A stretch of 64,000 bases of DNA, from positions 1 through 64,000 of the forward strand of contig JAKZHN010000056.1 of assembly GCA_037179335.1 (NCBI GenBank), written 5' to 3'. This DNA comes from Cyclaneusma minus (Eukaryota; Ascomycota; Leotiomycetes; Marthamycetales; Marthamycetaceae). Positions 1-20,974 of this stretch are shown piece by piece. A program made the translations under genes and the position numbers. The notes beneath the pieces are model-generated. The model had not been told where the DNA came from and made no database searches. It saw nothing but the letters and a program-made list of their open reading frames with translations. The first letter of the stretch is position 1. The number at the start of each line of letters is the position of its first letter.

Positions 1-8351
<8,351 letters not shown>

Positions 8352-8356
8352 TTAAT

Positions 8357-8564
8357 TGTTGGAGTGCCCCCGCATCAGTCCGAACCGGAGCTTCACGGGC
8401 CCGGAGGTCTATAGAGCTCCGGAGAGATTTGGTCACGGGACCCATTTACGCCTCTGGCATATGCGTGTAAGCGAGGAAGCTATTTATATACCTGGTATTG
8501 TAAAGTAGTGTTTTTTTAATTATTTAATATATTTAAAGAAATTAATTTATATTGGTTTTTAATA
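8357..8564. repeat. left LTR of the degraded retroelement
   Basis: It starts TGTTGGAGTGCCCCC and keeps an island of G+C (about 8357-8475) that stands out from its surroundings. It is therefore closer to the ancestral sequence at the 5' part than the right copy. Its last 25 bases are more mutated than the right copy (the right copy keeps actagcccgcgttgg where this one has only A/T in most places). Confidence 0.85.
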
Positions 8565-8582
8565 AATTATAATTATTAGTAT

Positions 8583-8640
8583 ATAATATTATATTAATAA
8601 TATTATATTAATAATATTATATTAATAATAATATATTAAT
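8583..8640. repeat. short AT tandem repeat, 14-bp unit
   Basis: Three exact copies and a fourth imperfect copy of ATAATATTATATTA lie just inside the left LTR. Confidence 0.8.
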
Positions 8641-11600
8641 AATATTGCAAATGCTATATTTGCAATTGTTTTTTTATAAATACTATATTTATTAATAAAT
8701 ACTATATTTGCTATTAGATAAAAAAAATATTAATAAAGAATAATTTTGCGGATGCTATATTTCTAATTAGCAAAAACTATATTTGCAATATTAATTACTA
8801 TTTTTAAGTTATTTTAAAAATTTAAAAAAAACCAATTAAACCTTGGTATTTTTTATTTCTTTTCGCTATTATATTAATATTTGTATTTTTTAGTATAAAA
8901 AAACCACTTTTATATTTATTTATAAAAATTAATATAATTAATTCTTTATAATAATATTTTTTTTAAAAAATCAAACATTTTAATATATTATAAATATTAT
9001 ATTAAATAATTTTAGAAATAAAGCCAATGCTATAATTAATAAAAATTAGCAAGCTATTATTTAAAATTAATTGGAGGCGAAATATTTGGCTAATAATTTT
9101 AAAATTTATTATTAAATTTATATTTATTTCAATTAGCTAAATAAAAAAAAATTAATATAGTTTTTTTATAAATATATAAACTTTTTTTAAAATAAATATT
9201 AAATAAATATTAATTTTATTATGGATTTATATATTTAAAAAATCGCCAATTATATATAAAAAGCTAAAATGATTATTAAAATAATATATATAAAGCGTTT
9301 TATTCTTTATTATAAAATTGTTTAAAACAGCCTTTTATATATGGCTATATATACCAAAGCTATTTTTTTTGCTATTTTTTTTTACTTTTTTTATAAATTA
9401 TACTTCTATTAAAAATATTATTATTAATTAAGGTAATTTTATTATAATTGAGAAAATAAATTTATTGCGTAAAAAAGAATTAAATGTAAAGTTAAAAAAA
9501 AACAATTTATATTATTTGACCTTGGAAAAGCAAAGGTGGCAAATAAAAAGCCCCAGTATTTTATAGCAATTATTAATTATTTAAAAATAATAACGATAAT
9601 AATATTTATTAATATTGCTGGCTATATTTGTTTTATAAAAACCCAAAATATAAAATTAATAAATACCGTTTTTTTCCTATAGCCAATTTTTTTAAAAAAA
9701 CTATTATTAAGCTAGCTGCAGCTTTTTTCTTTTTTAAAAAAAGCTTATTTTGCGAAAAAATAGCCGGCCGCAAATATAATAATAAATTTAAATTTTGATT
9801 CCGAAAAAAAAAAGCTATATTATTTGAAATTTTATTAATTATATTGGTAAAACTTTTAAATTCAAATAAATTATCAATTTTAATACTATATTATATATAA
9901 TTAATTTTTATTTGTTTTTTAGAATTATAGCGCCTTATATTTGAAAAGCTATTAAAATAAAAAAAGAATATTTATATTTTAATTAAATTAATATTATTTT
10001 AATAAGGGTTTAATTAGGGTTTTTTTTAAAAAAATATTTTATATATTTTAAAATTTGGTATTAATTTATTTTCGGATAGGAAAATATATTAAAAAGGCTT
10101 ATTGGGTAATTTTAATAATTGGATTATATATTTCAAAAGCCTAATTAATTAGAAATTTATTTTAAAAATCTTTATACCAAAAGAATTATATATTGTAAAT
10201 TTTATAACCAATTTAATCTTATTTATATTAATAATTAAAAATATTAAAACTATTATAAGCATTTTAGCTGCCTTAATTGCTAAAGTAATTAAAGCCAATA
10301 AAATAAATAAAAATACTATATAATAGGCCAATTTAAAAAAAGCTAAGCAATAAGCCTAGCTTTAAGATTATATTTTATATTATAAATAATTTACATATAT
10401 AGGCCCCGCCAAAATTAAATAATTTTTTAATATAATTAATATTAATTGTTTTTTAATTTATATTTTATTATTATAAAAATTATATAGCAAAAAAAAAGAT
10501 CTATTTTATATAAAAATAAATTGCTTAAATTGGTTTATTTTAATATTGCTAAACTATTCTTTATAAATTCTATATAGTAATTATTATATAATAAACTTCT
10601 TGGATAGCCGTAGCCGTAAAATATAAATATTATTATTTTAGCTATAAATAAATATTTATACCCATTTGTTTATTTGGCGCAAAAAGATTAAATTAAAATT
10701 AGGTAAAAAATTTAAAGCTATTAAATATAATAATATTAATGAATTGGTTAAAAAATGTTTTTTAAATATAAATTAATAAAGTTCATTTTTAAAATATTAT
10801 TTTTTATTTATTTTAATAAAACGGGCCTGCAAAGCGGATTATTTAAATTGCAAAAGGCAATATTATAGCTATATTATATAGGGCTTAGCTATTTATTAAA
10901 TTTTAGAAATTAATAGCTTAATTAAAATTTAATTTAAAAATTGGAAATCGGAAAATAAATTTTAAAAAGGCATAGATTAAAAAGCTTGCTTTTGCAAAAG
11001 ATATTTATATTTAAAGCTGCAAAGCTTTTTTTTTAAAAAAAAGCTGCTAGGTTATAAATATTAAAATAAGCTTTTTTCTTATTTTCGGAAATATATTTTA
11101 ATTAATTATAATCTTGATATTATAAAGCAATTGTAATTATATTGCTTTAATTTAAAAAAGGTAATTTATAATATAATAGTAAAATAGAATAAATAAATTT
11201 ATAGTAAAATCCATAATTTAAAATTTTAAAATAATCCTAATAATTTGCAGGATATATTAAATATTTTATTTAAGCGTTTATTGCTTAGCAAATTAATTAA
11301 AAAGCAGTAAAGTAAATAAAAAGCGTATAAGGCCAAATTATTATAAATTATTTTTAAATTTAAAGCAATTTGTAATTTAATTTTTAAAATGGTTATCTTA
11401 CTTTTTCTTTTTTTGCTTTTTATAAAAAATAAAATAGAGCTATTATTTATTTCAACTTCAACAATTTAAAAAAGCCAATTATTAAGAATTTAATTAGTAT
11501 TAATTATAATATATTTACTACGTTATAATATAATATATTAAAAATGCTTTAATATAATATATTTAAAGCGCTTTAATATAATATATTTAGTAAATCGTTA

Positions 11601-13346
11601 AATAAACCAATTTTTATATAAATTTTAATTTTTATAAATTTCCTTATTTTAAATTTAATAAATTTTAATAATACCAATATTATACCGGCTTTTATTTTTA
11701 AAGCAAATAAAATAAATATTAATAGTATTTATATTGCGGTTTTCATTTTATTTGGCATATAGAGAATATTTATAATTTAAGTTTTACCAAATAAATATTT
11801 ATTATTAAAATTAATTTAAATAATAATATTAATAAATATAAGGCTTATTTAATAATTTGGGGATTTCTTTAAATTTATAAAAAGGATTTTTTAATACCTT
11901 TTTTTTTACTATTTAAATGGATATTTTATATATCATTTTGGCAATTATAATTTAGCAAAATTTTAAATGCTATTAGTTTAATATTAGAAATATATTTATT
12001 AAGACCGATTTAAAAAAGATTAATATATTTAGCTTTTTTAAATAGTATTATAATAAAGCCAAAAAATATTTTTTAGCTAAATAAAAATTTATACGGGTTA
12101 AAGCAAGCTATTAAAAATTGGAATTATATCTTAAAGGCCAAAATAATTAAATTAAAATTTTAGTAAAACTTTAATAACCCTTATTTATTTATTTAAAAAA
12201 TTACGAATATAAGTTTTTTAATCCATATTAATAATATTATTATAATTGCTAAAATTACTAAAAAGCTAAAAAAAAATTAGCCTTTCTTTCCATTTTATAG
12301 CCAAGGATTTAAAGAAAATTAAAAAAGTTCTAAATATATAAATTATTAAAAATAGCCCCGCCAAAATCCTATAAATTAATTAAAAGCAATATATTAATAA
12401 TTTTTATATGAAATTAAATTTTCGCAAAAGATTTTTTTTTGCTTTTTTTTTATAATTAGCAAAAGCAAAGCAATTAAGCTAGTTTAAAATAATAAACAAT
12501 AAATAAAAATTGGCTTTTTTTCAAAAAAGCTAGGCAAAATAATATATGCTATAATTTTTTTCCAATCGAATATTTATTTTGCAATTAAAAAGTTAATATA
12601 ATTTATAGTATATTCTTGCAAATAATATAATATTCATATAATATAATTGCTTTGCTATTTAAAATTTATAGCCAGCTAAAAAATTAAATACGGCTTAAGC
12701 AAATTAAAAGTTTTATAAATTTATAATAATGCATTTTATAAATTGCTATTAAATTAAAAAAGCATTAATAAATTTATAATTCTATTATTGAATAATTCTA
12801 TTTTATAGTTTAGCTAAAAATTAAAAAAATTTGCAATATTTATTTGCAAAATTAAATATATAGCAATTGCAGCCAATATTAACTAAAATTAATAAATAGC
12901 TTAAATATTAAAAAATTAAAAATTAAAAAAGCTAATAAAAAAATATATATTATATAAATATAAAACAAAATAACTAAAATGCTATTGCTTTTACTAAGAA
13001 TCTTTAGCTTTATAAAAAATTCAAATATATTAATATAGCGTATTATTTTATTAGAAAGCTTAAAAACAACCGGAAATAATAAATTATTTATATTCGAATG
13101 CAAGATATAATAGCGGATAATTTTACTAAGCTTTTAAATCGGATTTAATTTGCTAAATTTAAAAAACTTTTAAAATTAAATACAGCTTTGGGAAAAAATA
13201 ATAATAATATAGGCATTTGGTATAAAAAGAGACGCTTAATTTTTTTTATATATAAAATAAAATAAGATTTTAAACAAATATAAAATTTTACGCTAAAAGA
13301 AAATTGGCTCCGGGAAAGCTTAAATAGCTATTGGGCTTAAAAGGAA

Positions 13347-13554
13347 TATTAAAATGCTTTTGCATTAATTTAAAGCTGAGCTTTATAAGCCCGGAAATTT
13401 ATAAAGCTTTAAAAGAATTTGGGCATAAAACCCATTTACGCCCCTGGTATATACGTATAAGCGAGGAAGCCATTTATATATTTGGTATTGTAAAATAGCT
13501 TTTTTTTAATTATTTAATATATTTAAAGGGACTAGCCCGCGTTGGTTTCTAATA
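13347..13554. repeat. right LTR of the degraded retroelement
   Basis: This is the second copy of the 208-bp repeat. Relative to the left copy most differences in the first 100 bases are C to T or G to A, as expected for RIP acting on two initially identical LTRs. Identical blocks survive around cccatttacg (13431) and taagcgaggaagc (13457). Confidence 0.85.
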
Positions 13555-13559
13555 TTAAT

Positions 13560-14625
13560 TTATAATTAAATTTAAAAATAATAATAAATTTAACGCTTTT
13601 TATAAATAAATAATTTTAAAGCCTTTTAAAACAATTAAATACAATTAAAAACATTTTACAAAAAGGAAGCTGGTATTACGGGTAAATTTACTATTTTTTT
13701 ATTTTATTAATTAATAATGCGCTGCCTATTATTTATAATCGATATTTTGAAAATTGATTATTTTTTTATTTTAGAAATTAGGCAAAATTTATTTTATAAA
13801 AAAATATATATAGCTAGCAAGCCCTATTTAATTGCGCCGTTTATTCCTTTAAAAAAGGCTGATTTAAAATCCTTTAATTTTAAAATTTTAAAATATATTA
13901 TCCAGCTTTTGCAATTGGTCGCTATTTAATTTATTTTAATTAAAGCTGCGCTAATTTATTTTATTAATAGAATATTTATAATTATATTGGGTAAATGCTA
14001 TAAAAATAAATTATCTATTAGGTATAATATTGCAAAAAGCTTATATAATGCCTAGCTGGAAGCATTGCAAGGAAATTAAAATTTTAAACGCTTTAAAAAA
14101 CAATTTTATTATTGGAAATTTTGGAAATTTTATTTAAAATAATAATTTGTATATTCCAATATTTAGATTTATTGCAAAAAGGCTTATAATAGATTTTTTT
14201 TAAAAAAATAGCGCTAGGCAATAATATAGTATTGCAAATCGATATTTAGAAAATATTGGATTTTGCAAATAATTTTAATAATTGGGATAAATTTAAAAAT
14301 ATAACAAATTTTATTTAATTTAGCTTTATTTAAATATTAATTTTATTTGTTTAAATTATTACTTTTATATTTTTTTATAGTTTTTCAAAAATTTAAATTT
14401 TTAAATATTAAAAATCGCGGAATTTCAAGCCTATAATATTAATATTGCAATTATAGTTCTTTTTAAATATTTTTATAAAATATGTATGTTTTTATATTAT
14501 ATATATATATATTTATTTATTTATTTAAAAAATTCTGGCATTTTATATAAGGTATTGCGCTTTTGGAAAAAAATATATATAATTATTTTTTTATAATAAA
14601 ATATTATAGTAATTAAAAATCGATT
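13560..14625. other. AT-rich block between retroelement and gene block
   Basis: AT-rich sequence continues with no supportable gene. Around 14626-14640 composition switches abruptly to ordinary GC levels, which marks the left boundary of the gene block. Confidence 0.8.
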
Positions 14626-15647
14626 TTTAGTGGGGTACTGGCGCGGCTAGCGCGCCTATAGATAAAATTACCCAAACCATAATTCACTTTCCCAATTGGG
14701 GTAAGCGCGTGCATCCTACAGCGTGCATATAATGGCCCCCGTGGAATCGAGCTGGAAAGCTCCTTCATGGGCCGCCAGCGCATGTGAAGACAGATTCTGG
14801 CGAAGGTTTCGACATGCACAACATACATAGTCTCTCCTCAAGTCGTGATAACTTTGTGTCAATTTTGACACATATTCTCAGCCCTTGTCTAGGCGCGAGG
14901 GGTTACACTCTTGACCTGCATGAGGGCCCTTGTCGCGACCCCAGATCCGCAAGGCCAAGACGGCCGCTGGAACTTGCCATGGGCTAGCAGAAAAGTCACC
15001 TGTGATGGTATGTAGACTTGCGGCTTTTTGTACCGATTTCTGTCGATGAGAGCCGGACGACGATGCTCGGCTTCTGTGGCTGAGAGGCTGAGTGTGGGGA
15101 AAGAAAGCTAGCAAGCTGGAGGTACGGAATAGCTTTGAGCTACTCGCAAAAGGTGGTGGTTTACGGCGCTCTGCGACGTCTTGGCGGCAGCGGCTACACT
15201 TGCACAGCGTGCGTGACTTGGACTCCTCGTGCTGCATTGATCCAACTAACAGCGGGCCCCAAGCGTTTATCGGAAGGTAGAGGCTCAACGCCGTTCATCC
15301 GAACCTCTCTCGGCCGGGAGGAAAGGGAGAAAGCTTCAGGCTGGCTTGGCTAAGCTGTTTTGAGAGAGCTACATTAATCACTGGACCACTTCCACCCCGC
15401 TCTGTTCCTCTCAGCTTTTCTCACTTCCCCATCCTTTCTTCGACAACTCCCCAGCTTCTCACCTCGCCGCCGACCCCCTATCCACCAGTTCAGTTCATCC
15501 CTTGCCGTCAATTGGCCTTCACTTCGCCTTATTAGGCTAGTGCGGGGTCGTCAATCGCGGTTGATCCCCACGTCAATACCCACCTCGTGGAATACTCGAG
15601 GATTCGGAGTCTCGCTCTCACTCCTGCAACACTCCCCAACCCTCAAA
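14626..15647. other. boundary segment and acetyl-CoA synthetase upstream region
   Basis: This is GC-normal sequence with several overlapping short open frames on both strands, none of which resembles a known protein. The last 280 bases are pyrimidine-rich, as is usual for the 5' leader of a highly expressed fungal gene, and probably contain promoter and 5' UTR of the acetyl-CoA synthetase. Confidence 0.5.
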
Positions 15648-17938
15648 ATGTCTGAAGGCAACGTTAAGCCTCCTGCGAACCCCGTGGTGGCTGAGGCCCA
15701 CCAGGTGGACACTTTCCGTAAGGCCCTTCATCGTTTATTCAAACAATGCAAACTCTGCTAATTAAGTGTTAAGATCCGCCTCAGAAGATGCTTGACAGTA
15801 AGTTGGCTCGGACTTCAAAGCTCCGGTCTCGCGCTCTTTCTGACCTTTTACAGAACATCCAAGCAAGCCACATCTTAGCGGTTAGTATATCAAAATTCGC
15901 CAATCGCGACTTCCCCACTTTCTGACAACTCTAGGTCTGGAGGAGTATCAAACGCTTTATAAAGAATCTATCACCGAGCCTGAGAAGTTCTGGGCCAGGC
16001 TTGCCCGGGAGCTCCTGACTTGGACGCGAGACTTCGAGACTGTGCACGCTGGCAGCTTGACTAATGGAGACAATGCCTGGTTTGTCGAAGGCCAGTTGAA
16101 CGCCTCGTACAACTGTGTCGATCGCCATGCTTTTAAAAACCCAGACAAGCCAGCTATCATCTACGAAGCGGACGAAACTGCCGATGGCCGCACACTGACG
16201 TACAGCGAGCTGCTCCGCGAGGTGTGCAGAACGGCTTATGTCCTGAAGCAGATGGGCGTCAAGAAGGGTGACACTGTTGCCATCTACCTTCCCATGATTC
16301 CGGAAGCTCTCATTGCCTTCTTGGCTTGTGCACGAATCGGCGCTGTTCACTCTGTTGTCTTTGCCGGCTTCTCATCTGACTCGCTCCGCGACCGTGTTAT
16401 CGATGCTCAGTCGAAGGTCGTCATTACCACCGACGAGGGCAAGCGTGGCGGCAAGCTCATCGGAACGAAGAAAATCGTAGACGATGCTCTTAAGCAATGT
16501 CCGGATGTTACTCACTGCCTCGTCTACAAGCGTACCGGGGCTGAAGTGCCTATGACGAAGGGCCGCGATTGGTGGTGGCACGAGGAGGTCGAGAAATGGC
16601 CCAGCTACATTGCCCCTGAGCCAATGAACGCCGAAGACCCTCTTTTCCTTCTGTATACCTCTGGATCGACCGGCAAGCCGAAGGGTGTCATGCACTCTAC
16701 CGCTGGCTATCTTCTAGGCGCTGCAGCTACGGGCAAATATGTGTTCGATATTCACGACGGCGACAAGTTTTTCTGCGGTGGTGATGTTGGCTGGATTACC
16801 GGGCACACATATGTCGTTTACGCGCCATTGCTCCTTGGTGTTGCCACAGTTGTCTTCGAGGGTACCCCCGCATACCCCAATTTTTCGAGATACTGGGATG
16901 TTATCGAAAAGCACAGTGTTACTCAGTTCTACGTTGCACCAACGGCCTTGCGATTGCTGAAGCGAGCGGGTGATGAACACGTTAAGGCTCAGATGAAGCA
17001 CCTCAGAGTCCTGGGTTCGGTCGGAGAGCCTATTGCTGCCGAGGTCTGGAAATGGTACTTTGAAACTGTCGGCAAGGAAGAAGCCCACGTGGTAGATACA
17101 TACTGGCAGACTGAGACTGGGTCAAACGTTATTACTCCGCTTGCTGGTGTCACTCCTACCAAGCCTGGTAGTGCTTCGCTCCCATTCTTTGGTATCGAAC
17201 CGGCGATCATCGATCCTGTATCTGGTGAGGAGATCCACGGGAACGATGTTGAGGGTGTGCTCGCTTTTAAGCAAGCATGGCCCAGCATGGCTCGAACCGT
17301 CTGGGGCGCACACAAGCGATATATGGACACATACTTGAACGTGTATAAGGGATACTACGTAAGTTCCAGCTTTAAGGTCTATCTGACCCGCCAATTAACG
17401 TATTCATCAGTTCACCGGCGACGGAGCTGGGCGAGACCACGAAGGATACTACTGGATCAGAGGCCGCGTCGACGATGTAGTCAACGTCAGCGGTCATCGA
17501 CTCTCAACAGCCGAGATTGAGGCCGCATTGATTGAACATCACACTGTTGCGGAAGCCGCCGTCGTGGGCATCACCGACGAGCTCACTGGCCAAGCAGTCA
17601 ACGCTTTCGTCGCAATCAAGGACGGAAACGAGATCAACGACCAGCTCAAGAAAGATCTCATTCTTCAGGTCCGCAAGAGCATTGGACCTTTCGCCGCACC
17701 AAAAGCCATTTTCGTTGTGCCCGATCTTCCCAAAACACGAAGTGGTAAGATCATGCGACGAATTCTGCGGAAGATTCTCGCTGGCGAGGAAGACCAGCTG
17801 GGCGACACATCGACTGTAAGTGAATACTAAACTGATAACGTAGTATTGAAGATAGCTCATCCTGACTAACTTGTGCTGTAGCTGTCGGATCCAAGTGTAG
17901 TAGACAAGATCATCGAGACGGTGAAGAGCAAGAGATGA
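15648..17938 (+). CDS. facA: acetyl-CoA synthetase
   Basis: It converts acetate, ATP and CoA to acetyl-CoA (ANL superfamily), supplying acetyl-CoA for growth on acetate or ethanol and for histone acetylation. Six exons give an uninterrupted 668-residue frame: 15648-15717, 15774-15797, 15854-15880, 15935-17358, 17411-17815, 17882-17938, all introns GT-AG. The product matches the fungal FacA layout from start to end: N-terminal ACAS_N region, adenylation motif YTSGSTGKPKG near residue 281, GYYFTGDGAG across the fourth intron, GRVDDVVNVSGHRLS, and the PKTRSGKIMRR motif carrying the lysine that in this family is controlled by acetylation. The two tiny exons of 24 and 27 bases are inferred from protein continuity. 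Length and motifs are complete, so the gene looks functional. Confidence 0.97.
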
Positions 17939-18706
17939 AAGAGAAGAGAAAGCAAAGCAGAATCTATTTTATTCAGGACGGAATCTCGGGGGAGTTGAAA
18001 CTTTCGATTCGGTTGTAAGCTAGCAGCCTATTCAGGAAAATGAAAGCGGCTTTCCAATCGCTATCTCGTCGGAGTTGTCTCCAATCCCAAGAACCACGTC
18101 CGATGATGCGGGACAAGTGTAACTGCAGCAAGTCGATATAGCCGGCCCAATGAGGATCTCCCAAGCCTCCCACAAGGTCGCTTTACCCTCTAAACGATGG
18201 TTACACAAGAAAAGATGGCGCTATTGTACATCCAGTCTTCGGCTAGGAGCCTACATGTAGGAACCTGTCAATATTTCAATATATTTGATGTTCTTCGTAC
18301 CATTGATTACCCACCTACGTTGTATTGCATAGTTGTCTTTCCGCAGGTCCGCTTCTGTAGCCGCTCAATATATGCATTGCGGAATCCGTCATCACAGATA
18401 CGTCTGTATTCGATATCACGCACATCGTCGTCACTCGGGACCACTCGGCTTTCTCTGGGCCTACACCTTTTCATTACATCCGTCTTCTGAGCAAGTTTCA
18501 TCAAGTTATCAAGTAGCAGAAGGTAGCATAGCATCCACGTATCTGCCTCTCGTCATCGCCCCAATCCTCAGCTCCTGTCATCCACACCATTCCCTCCATG
18601 CAGGCAGCAGTTCTGCATCCCATGCACCTTCCCGTCGCTTCCCGTGCCCCTGGATCAATGACCCCGCCGCTGTGCGACCACGGTCCCCGAAGAATTGGCC
18701 CAGCTC
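17939..18706. other. intergenic, possible 5' exons of the next gene
   Basis: The first part is presumably the acetyl-CoA synthetase 3' UTR. Open frames on both strands between 18330 and 18900 overlap each other and match nothing I know. If the next gene begins earlier than 18707, its missing 5' exons would lie here. Confidence 0.4.
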
Positions 18707-19511
18707 ATGCCCGCCGGCCAGCCTCAGTCGAGCAAGTTTTGGAGCATACTCCATCGCGGCTTCGATGTCCATTCCTGGTCTTCTTCGCCGTGGTCACGCG
18801 TCGCCGTCGGGACCGAAAATCTCTATTCCAGACTTGAGCATTTGTTGCGAAACGAAGCTGAGCGGAAACATACGTGCGATAGTGGAAAAAGTGATTTAAA
18901 GGGTGCAGAGGACGCCATGTCGACGCTGCGAGATTCGCCACTGAGAGAGAGCTTCAGCGGAAGAGGTCAGAGAGTCAAAAGCAACTACGAGTTTGTGAAG
19001 GCTAGGGACGGCTTGCAGCATCCGACTGCGTTTTGGACGAGTGATATGGAGGCTGATAGGTGAGTTTTGCTGCTGGAGGCTTTGACCTTGTTTGTTCTTG
19101 CATCCGAGTCTTTTCTTTTTGTATGAAGGCTGAGAGCTTTCTGTTCCGTTCAAGTCACTTGACTCACTTGGAGTGTCGTTCTGGGATTCTGGTACTGATA
19201 CTTGCGCTAGACCGGGAAGCAAGAGCCAGGTGGCCCATCCTGGACTCGATGATGCCGCTGGCGCACAGCTAGCGGAGAGGAGGAGGGCAGCGAGTGTGAT
19301 TCTGGGAAGGCCGGATTTATTGATGATTTGGGCACAGTCGAGAGGTGATGTGAGTTCTTCTCTTCGATTGGTGTGGATGCTTTTGGTCTGAAATGCGGTT
19401 TGCTGATGAGGTGTGCTGGGTGGACAGAGTGTTTCGAGTACGAGGCAGTATTTCACGAGGATTATGAGTGGCACTGAGGCCGAGGCCGAGGCCGAGGGAA
19501 AGAAAGCCTGA
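18707..19511 (+). CDS. small conserved-looking protein, function unknown
   Basis: I do not recognise the family. Three exons (18707-19059, 19211-19349, 19428-19511) keep one frame across two introns with good GTGAGT donors and AG acceptors. That is the main argument that it is a gene: the phases fit at both junctions and the frame ends at a TGA. The predicted protein is about 191 residues, hydrophilic, with no signal peptide or membrane segment. Local motifs include HPTAFWTSDMEADR, a DDAAGAQLAERRRAASVILGR stretch that looks helical, and an Ala/Glu repeat near the C terminus from a GCCGAG hexamer. The ATG at 18707 is the first one in this frame after a stop at 18659, so more N-terminal exons could exist upstream. 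Part of the antisense strand is also open, so strand assignment rests on the introns. Confidence 0.55.
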
Positions 19512-19717
19512 TGGTGAAATTGGAGGTGCAAAGTTCAGTATGGAGGCTGCATCGTGGACATCGGGCTTTGTGTATTTTTTGGGGGCAGTGTTGATAGGGG
19601 TAGGTGACGGCTGTAAGATATGGCATATTCGGACTTCTGCTATGAAGGCATTAAACATCATGGAATCATGGAATCATGGGAGCCTTTTCTGTTGGGATCA
19701 GGTAGCTAGCGAGTTTA

Positions 19718-20751
19718 TTACATGAAGTCATCTTCATTGAAACCGTTCTGATTGCTCGAGGCCTCCAAGTTTTCCTCAGAGAAGATGTCGTCGTAGGCAT
19801 GCTCCTTTTGCCATTTCTTCTCTTTCCTCTCTTGGGCTATCCTAGCCTCTTCTTTTCTCTGGAAGAAAATCATGTGTTGTTAGTAGGTGTGTTGCTGATA
19901 CGAGACCATATCCAAAGTATGCAGCATGTTCCCAAGACACAGAGAAACACTTACCCGTTCTAGCAGCGCCGATTGGTTCTTCTTCCGCAGTTGCTTCAGA
20001 TACTCCTCCTTCTCCGTCTTCAGGTCTGGAAACTTCTCCACCTTGGTCTTATTCAGACGGTTCACGATGGGATTCTCGCGTTGGGCGACATGGATTTTCT
20101 TGACCTGCAGGACAAGTCAGGACTGTCAGATGAGCGTGGACGAAGCTAAGTTGATAGAATAAGCCAAACAGGGCTTGAGCCATCCATACCATGCGGTTGT
20201 CTTTGAAGCCGACTTGGCCGACTGCCATGCTGCCGTCTTTCTTCAGGTTCGACCAGGGCGTGTAGATGATGGTCACGTTATCTTTCTTGTTTCCTGGGTA
20301 ATTTTAGAAGCTGCTTTTGACATGGACTCAGATGTGGAGCTTACCTTCTATCGAGTTGGCCTTGGTCAATTGAGCACAGTCGGTCAGAAGCTCCTGTGGG
20401 ATCTTGTCCCAAGTTTCTCCTTCTTTCATGCGGAGGTAGATGTGTGCACTGGAGAGGTTGTCCACGTGAAACTAGCAGATGTTGGCAAGATCATAACATC
20501 AAAAGCTAGGAGATTTCTTTACCCTACAGGCAGGATGAGTAAGCCGGCCTTGCAATAATAAAAATGAGAAAAACTGGACCAAATACGCACCAGACGTCCT
20601 CTTCCAAGCCATATTTGATCAACTCCTCGTCTTCAAGCCGGGGTTAGCAGATGATCTTCAAATGGGGAGAAATCTCACTTTCAACCTTGTCCTTTCCCAC
20701 GTAGATGAAGGCCGAAGGCGAGACGGTGTTAGAAGTGAAGTAGTAGACCAT
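19718..20751 (-). CDS. CCDC25/Jlp2-like NFACT-R (DUF814) protein
   Basis: The product (212 residues) matches eukaryotic CCDC25 and yeast Jlp2 along its whole length: start MVYYFTSN, then GKDKVENEELIKYG, FHVDNLSSAHIYLR, YTPWSNLKKDGSMAVGQVGF, VNRLNKTKVEKFPDLK and the C-terminal NEDDFM. The family carries the NFACT-R fold related to ribosome-quality-control factors, followed by a charged coiled-coil tail; its role in fungi is not settled. Exons in transcription order: 20679-20751, 20587-20630, 20345-20471, 20190-20293, 19955-20104, 19718-19858. The second donor is odd: the only canonical in-frame solution inserts one Cys (VWCFHVD instead of the family's VWFHVD). It is divergently arranged with the mitoribosomal gene at 20975, 223 bp away. 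Confidence 0.93.
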
Positions 20752-20974
20752 CTTGATTATATGCACTATTCAATAATTTGGAGGAATTATTGTCGGTGCT
20801 AGAGGGAGTTGAGAGCACGGCACGCTAGCCTTTTAGCGCATCCGCCTCCATCCCGGGCTCCGTAGCGAACATCAAAATTCAACATCATCGCGAGCCCAGA
20901 CAACCACCGGGCACCGTATCACTCCACCCCGCCGTCGCAAGCTCGTCTTAGTCGGCTCAGATCTCCAATCCATC

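Larger units (their letters stand above)
8357..13554. mobile_element. RIP-degraded LTR retrotransposon
   Basis: Two direct repeats of 208 bp (8357-8564 and 13347-13554) lie exactly 4990 bp apart. They align without gaps over at least their first 96 bases, and the visible differences are nearly all C/T or G/A. The repeat starts with TGTT and its end (aata) is explained by an ancestral ...TAACA, so it has the TG...CA form of LTRs. The five bases before the left copy (8352-8356) and after the right copy (13555-13559) are both ttaat, a plausible target-site duplication. The interior is AT-rich with no surviving gag or pol frame, so superfamily and orientation cannot be told. A total length of 5.2 kb suits a Copia or Gypsy element. 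Confidence 0.85.

Noticed and set aside
14878..15288. 136-codon minus-strand open frame near the left boundary
   Set aside because: No domain, overlapping open frames on the other strand, and its composition simply follows local GC content.
18578..18900. Minus-strand frame with a protein-like look (LKSGIEIFGPDGDA, EYAPKLARLRLAGGHELG)
   Set aside because: It contains a TGA in the middle and has no introns or homologue I can name. The opposite strand at 18707 onward forms a better gene model. It remains a possible alternative.
18896..19531. 211-codon minus-strand open frame
   Set aside because: It lies antisense to the spliced plus-strand gene and is low-complexity Ser/Leu-rich; splice-phase evidence favours the plus strand.
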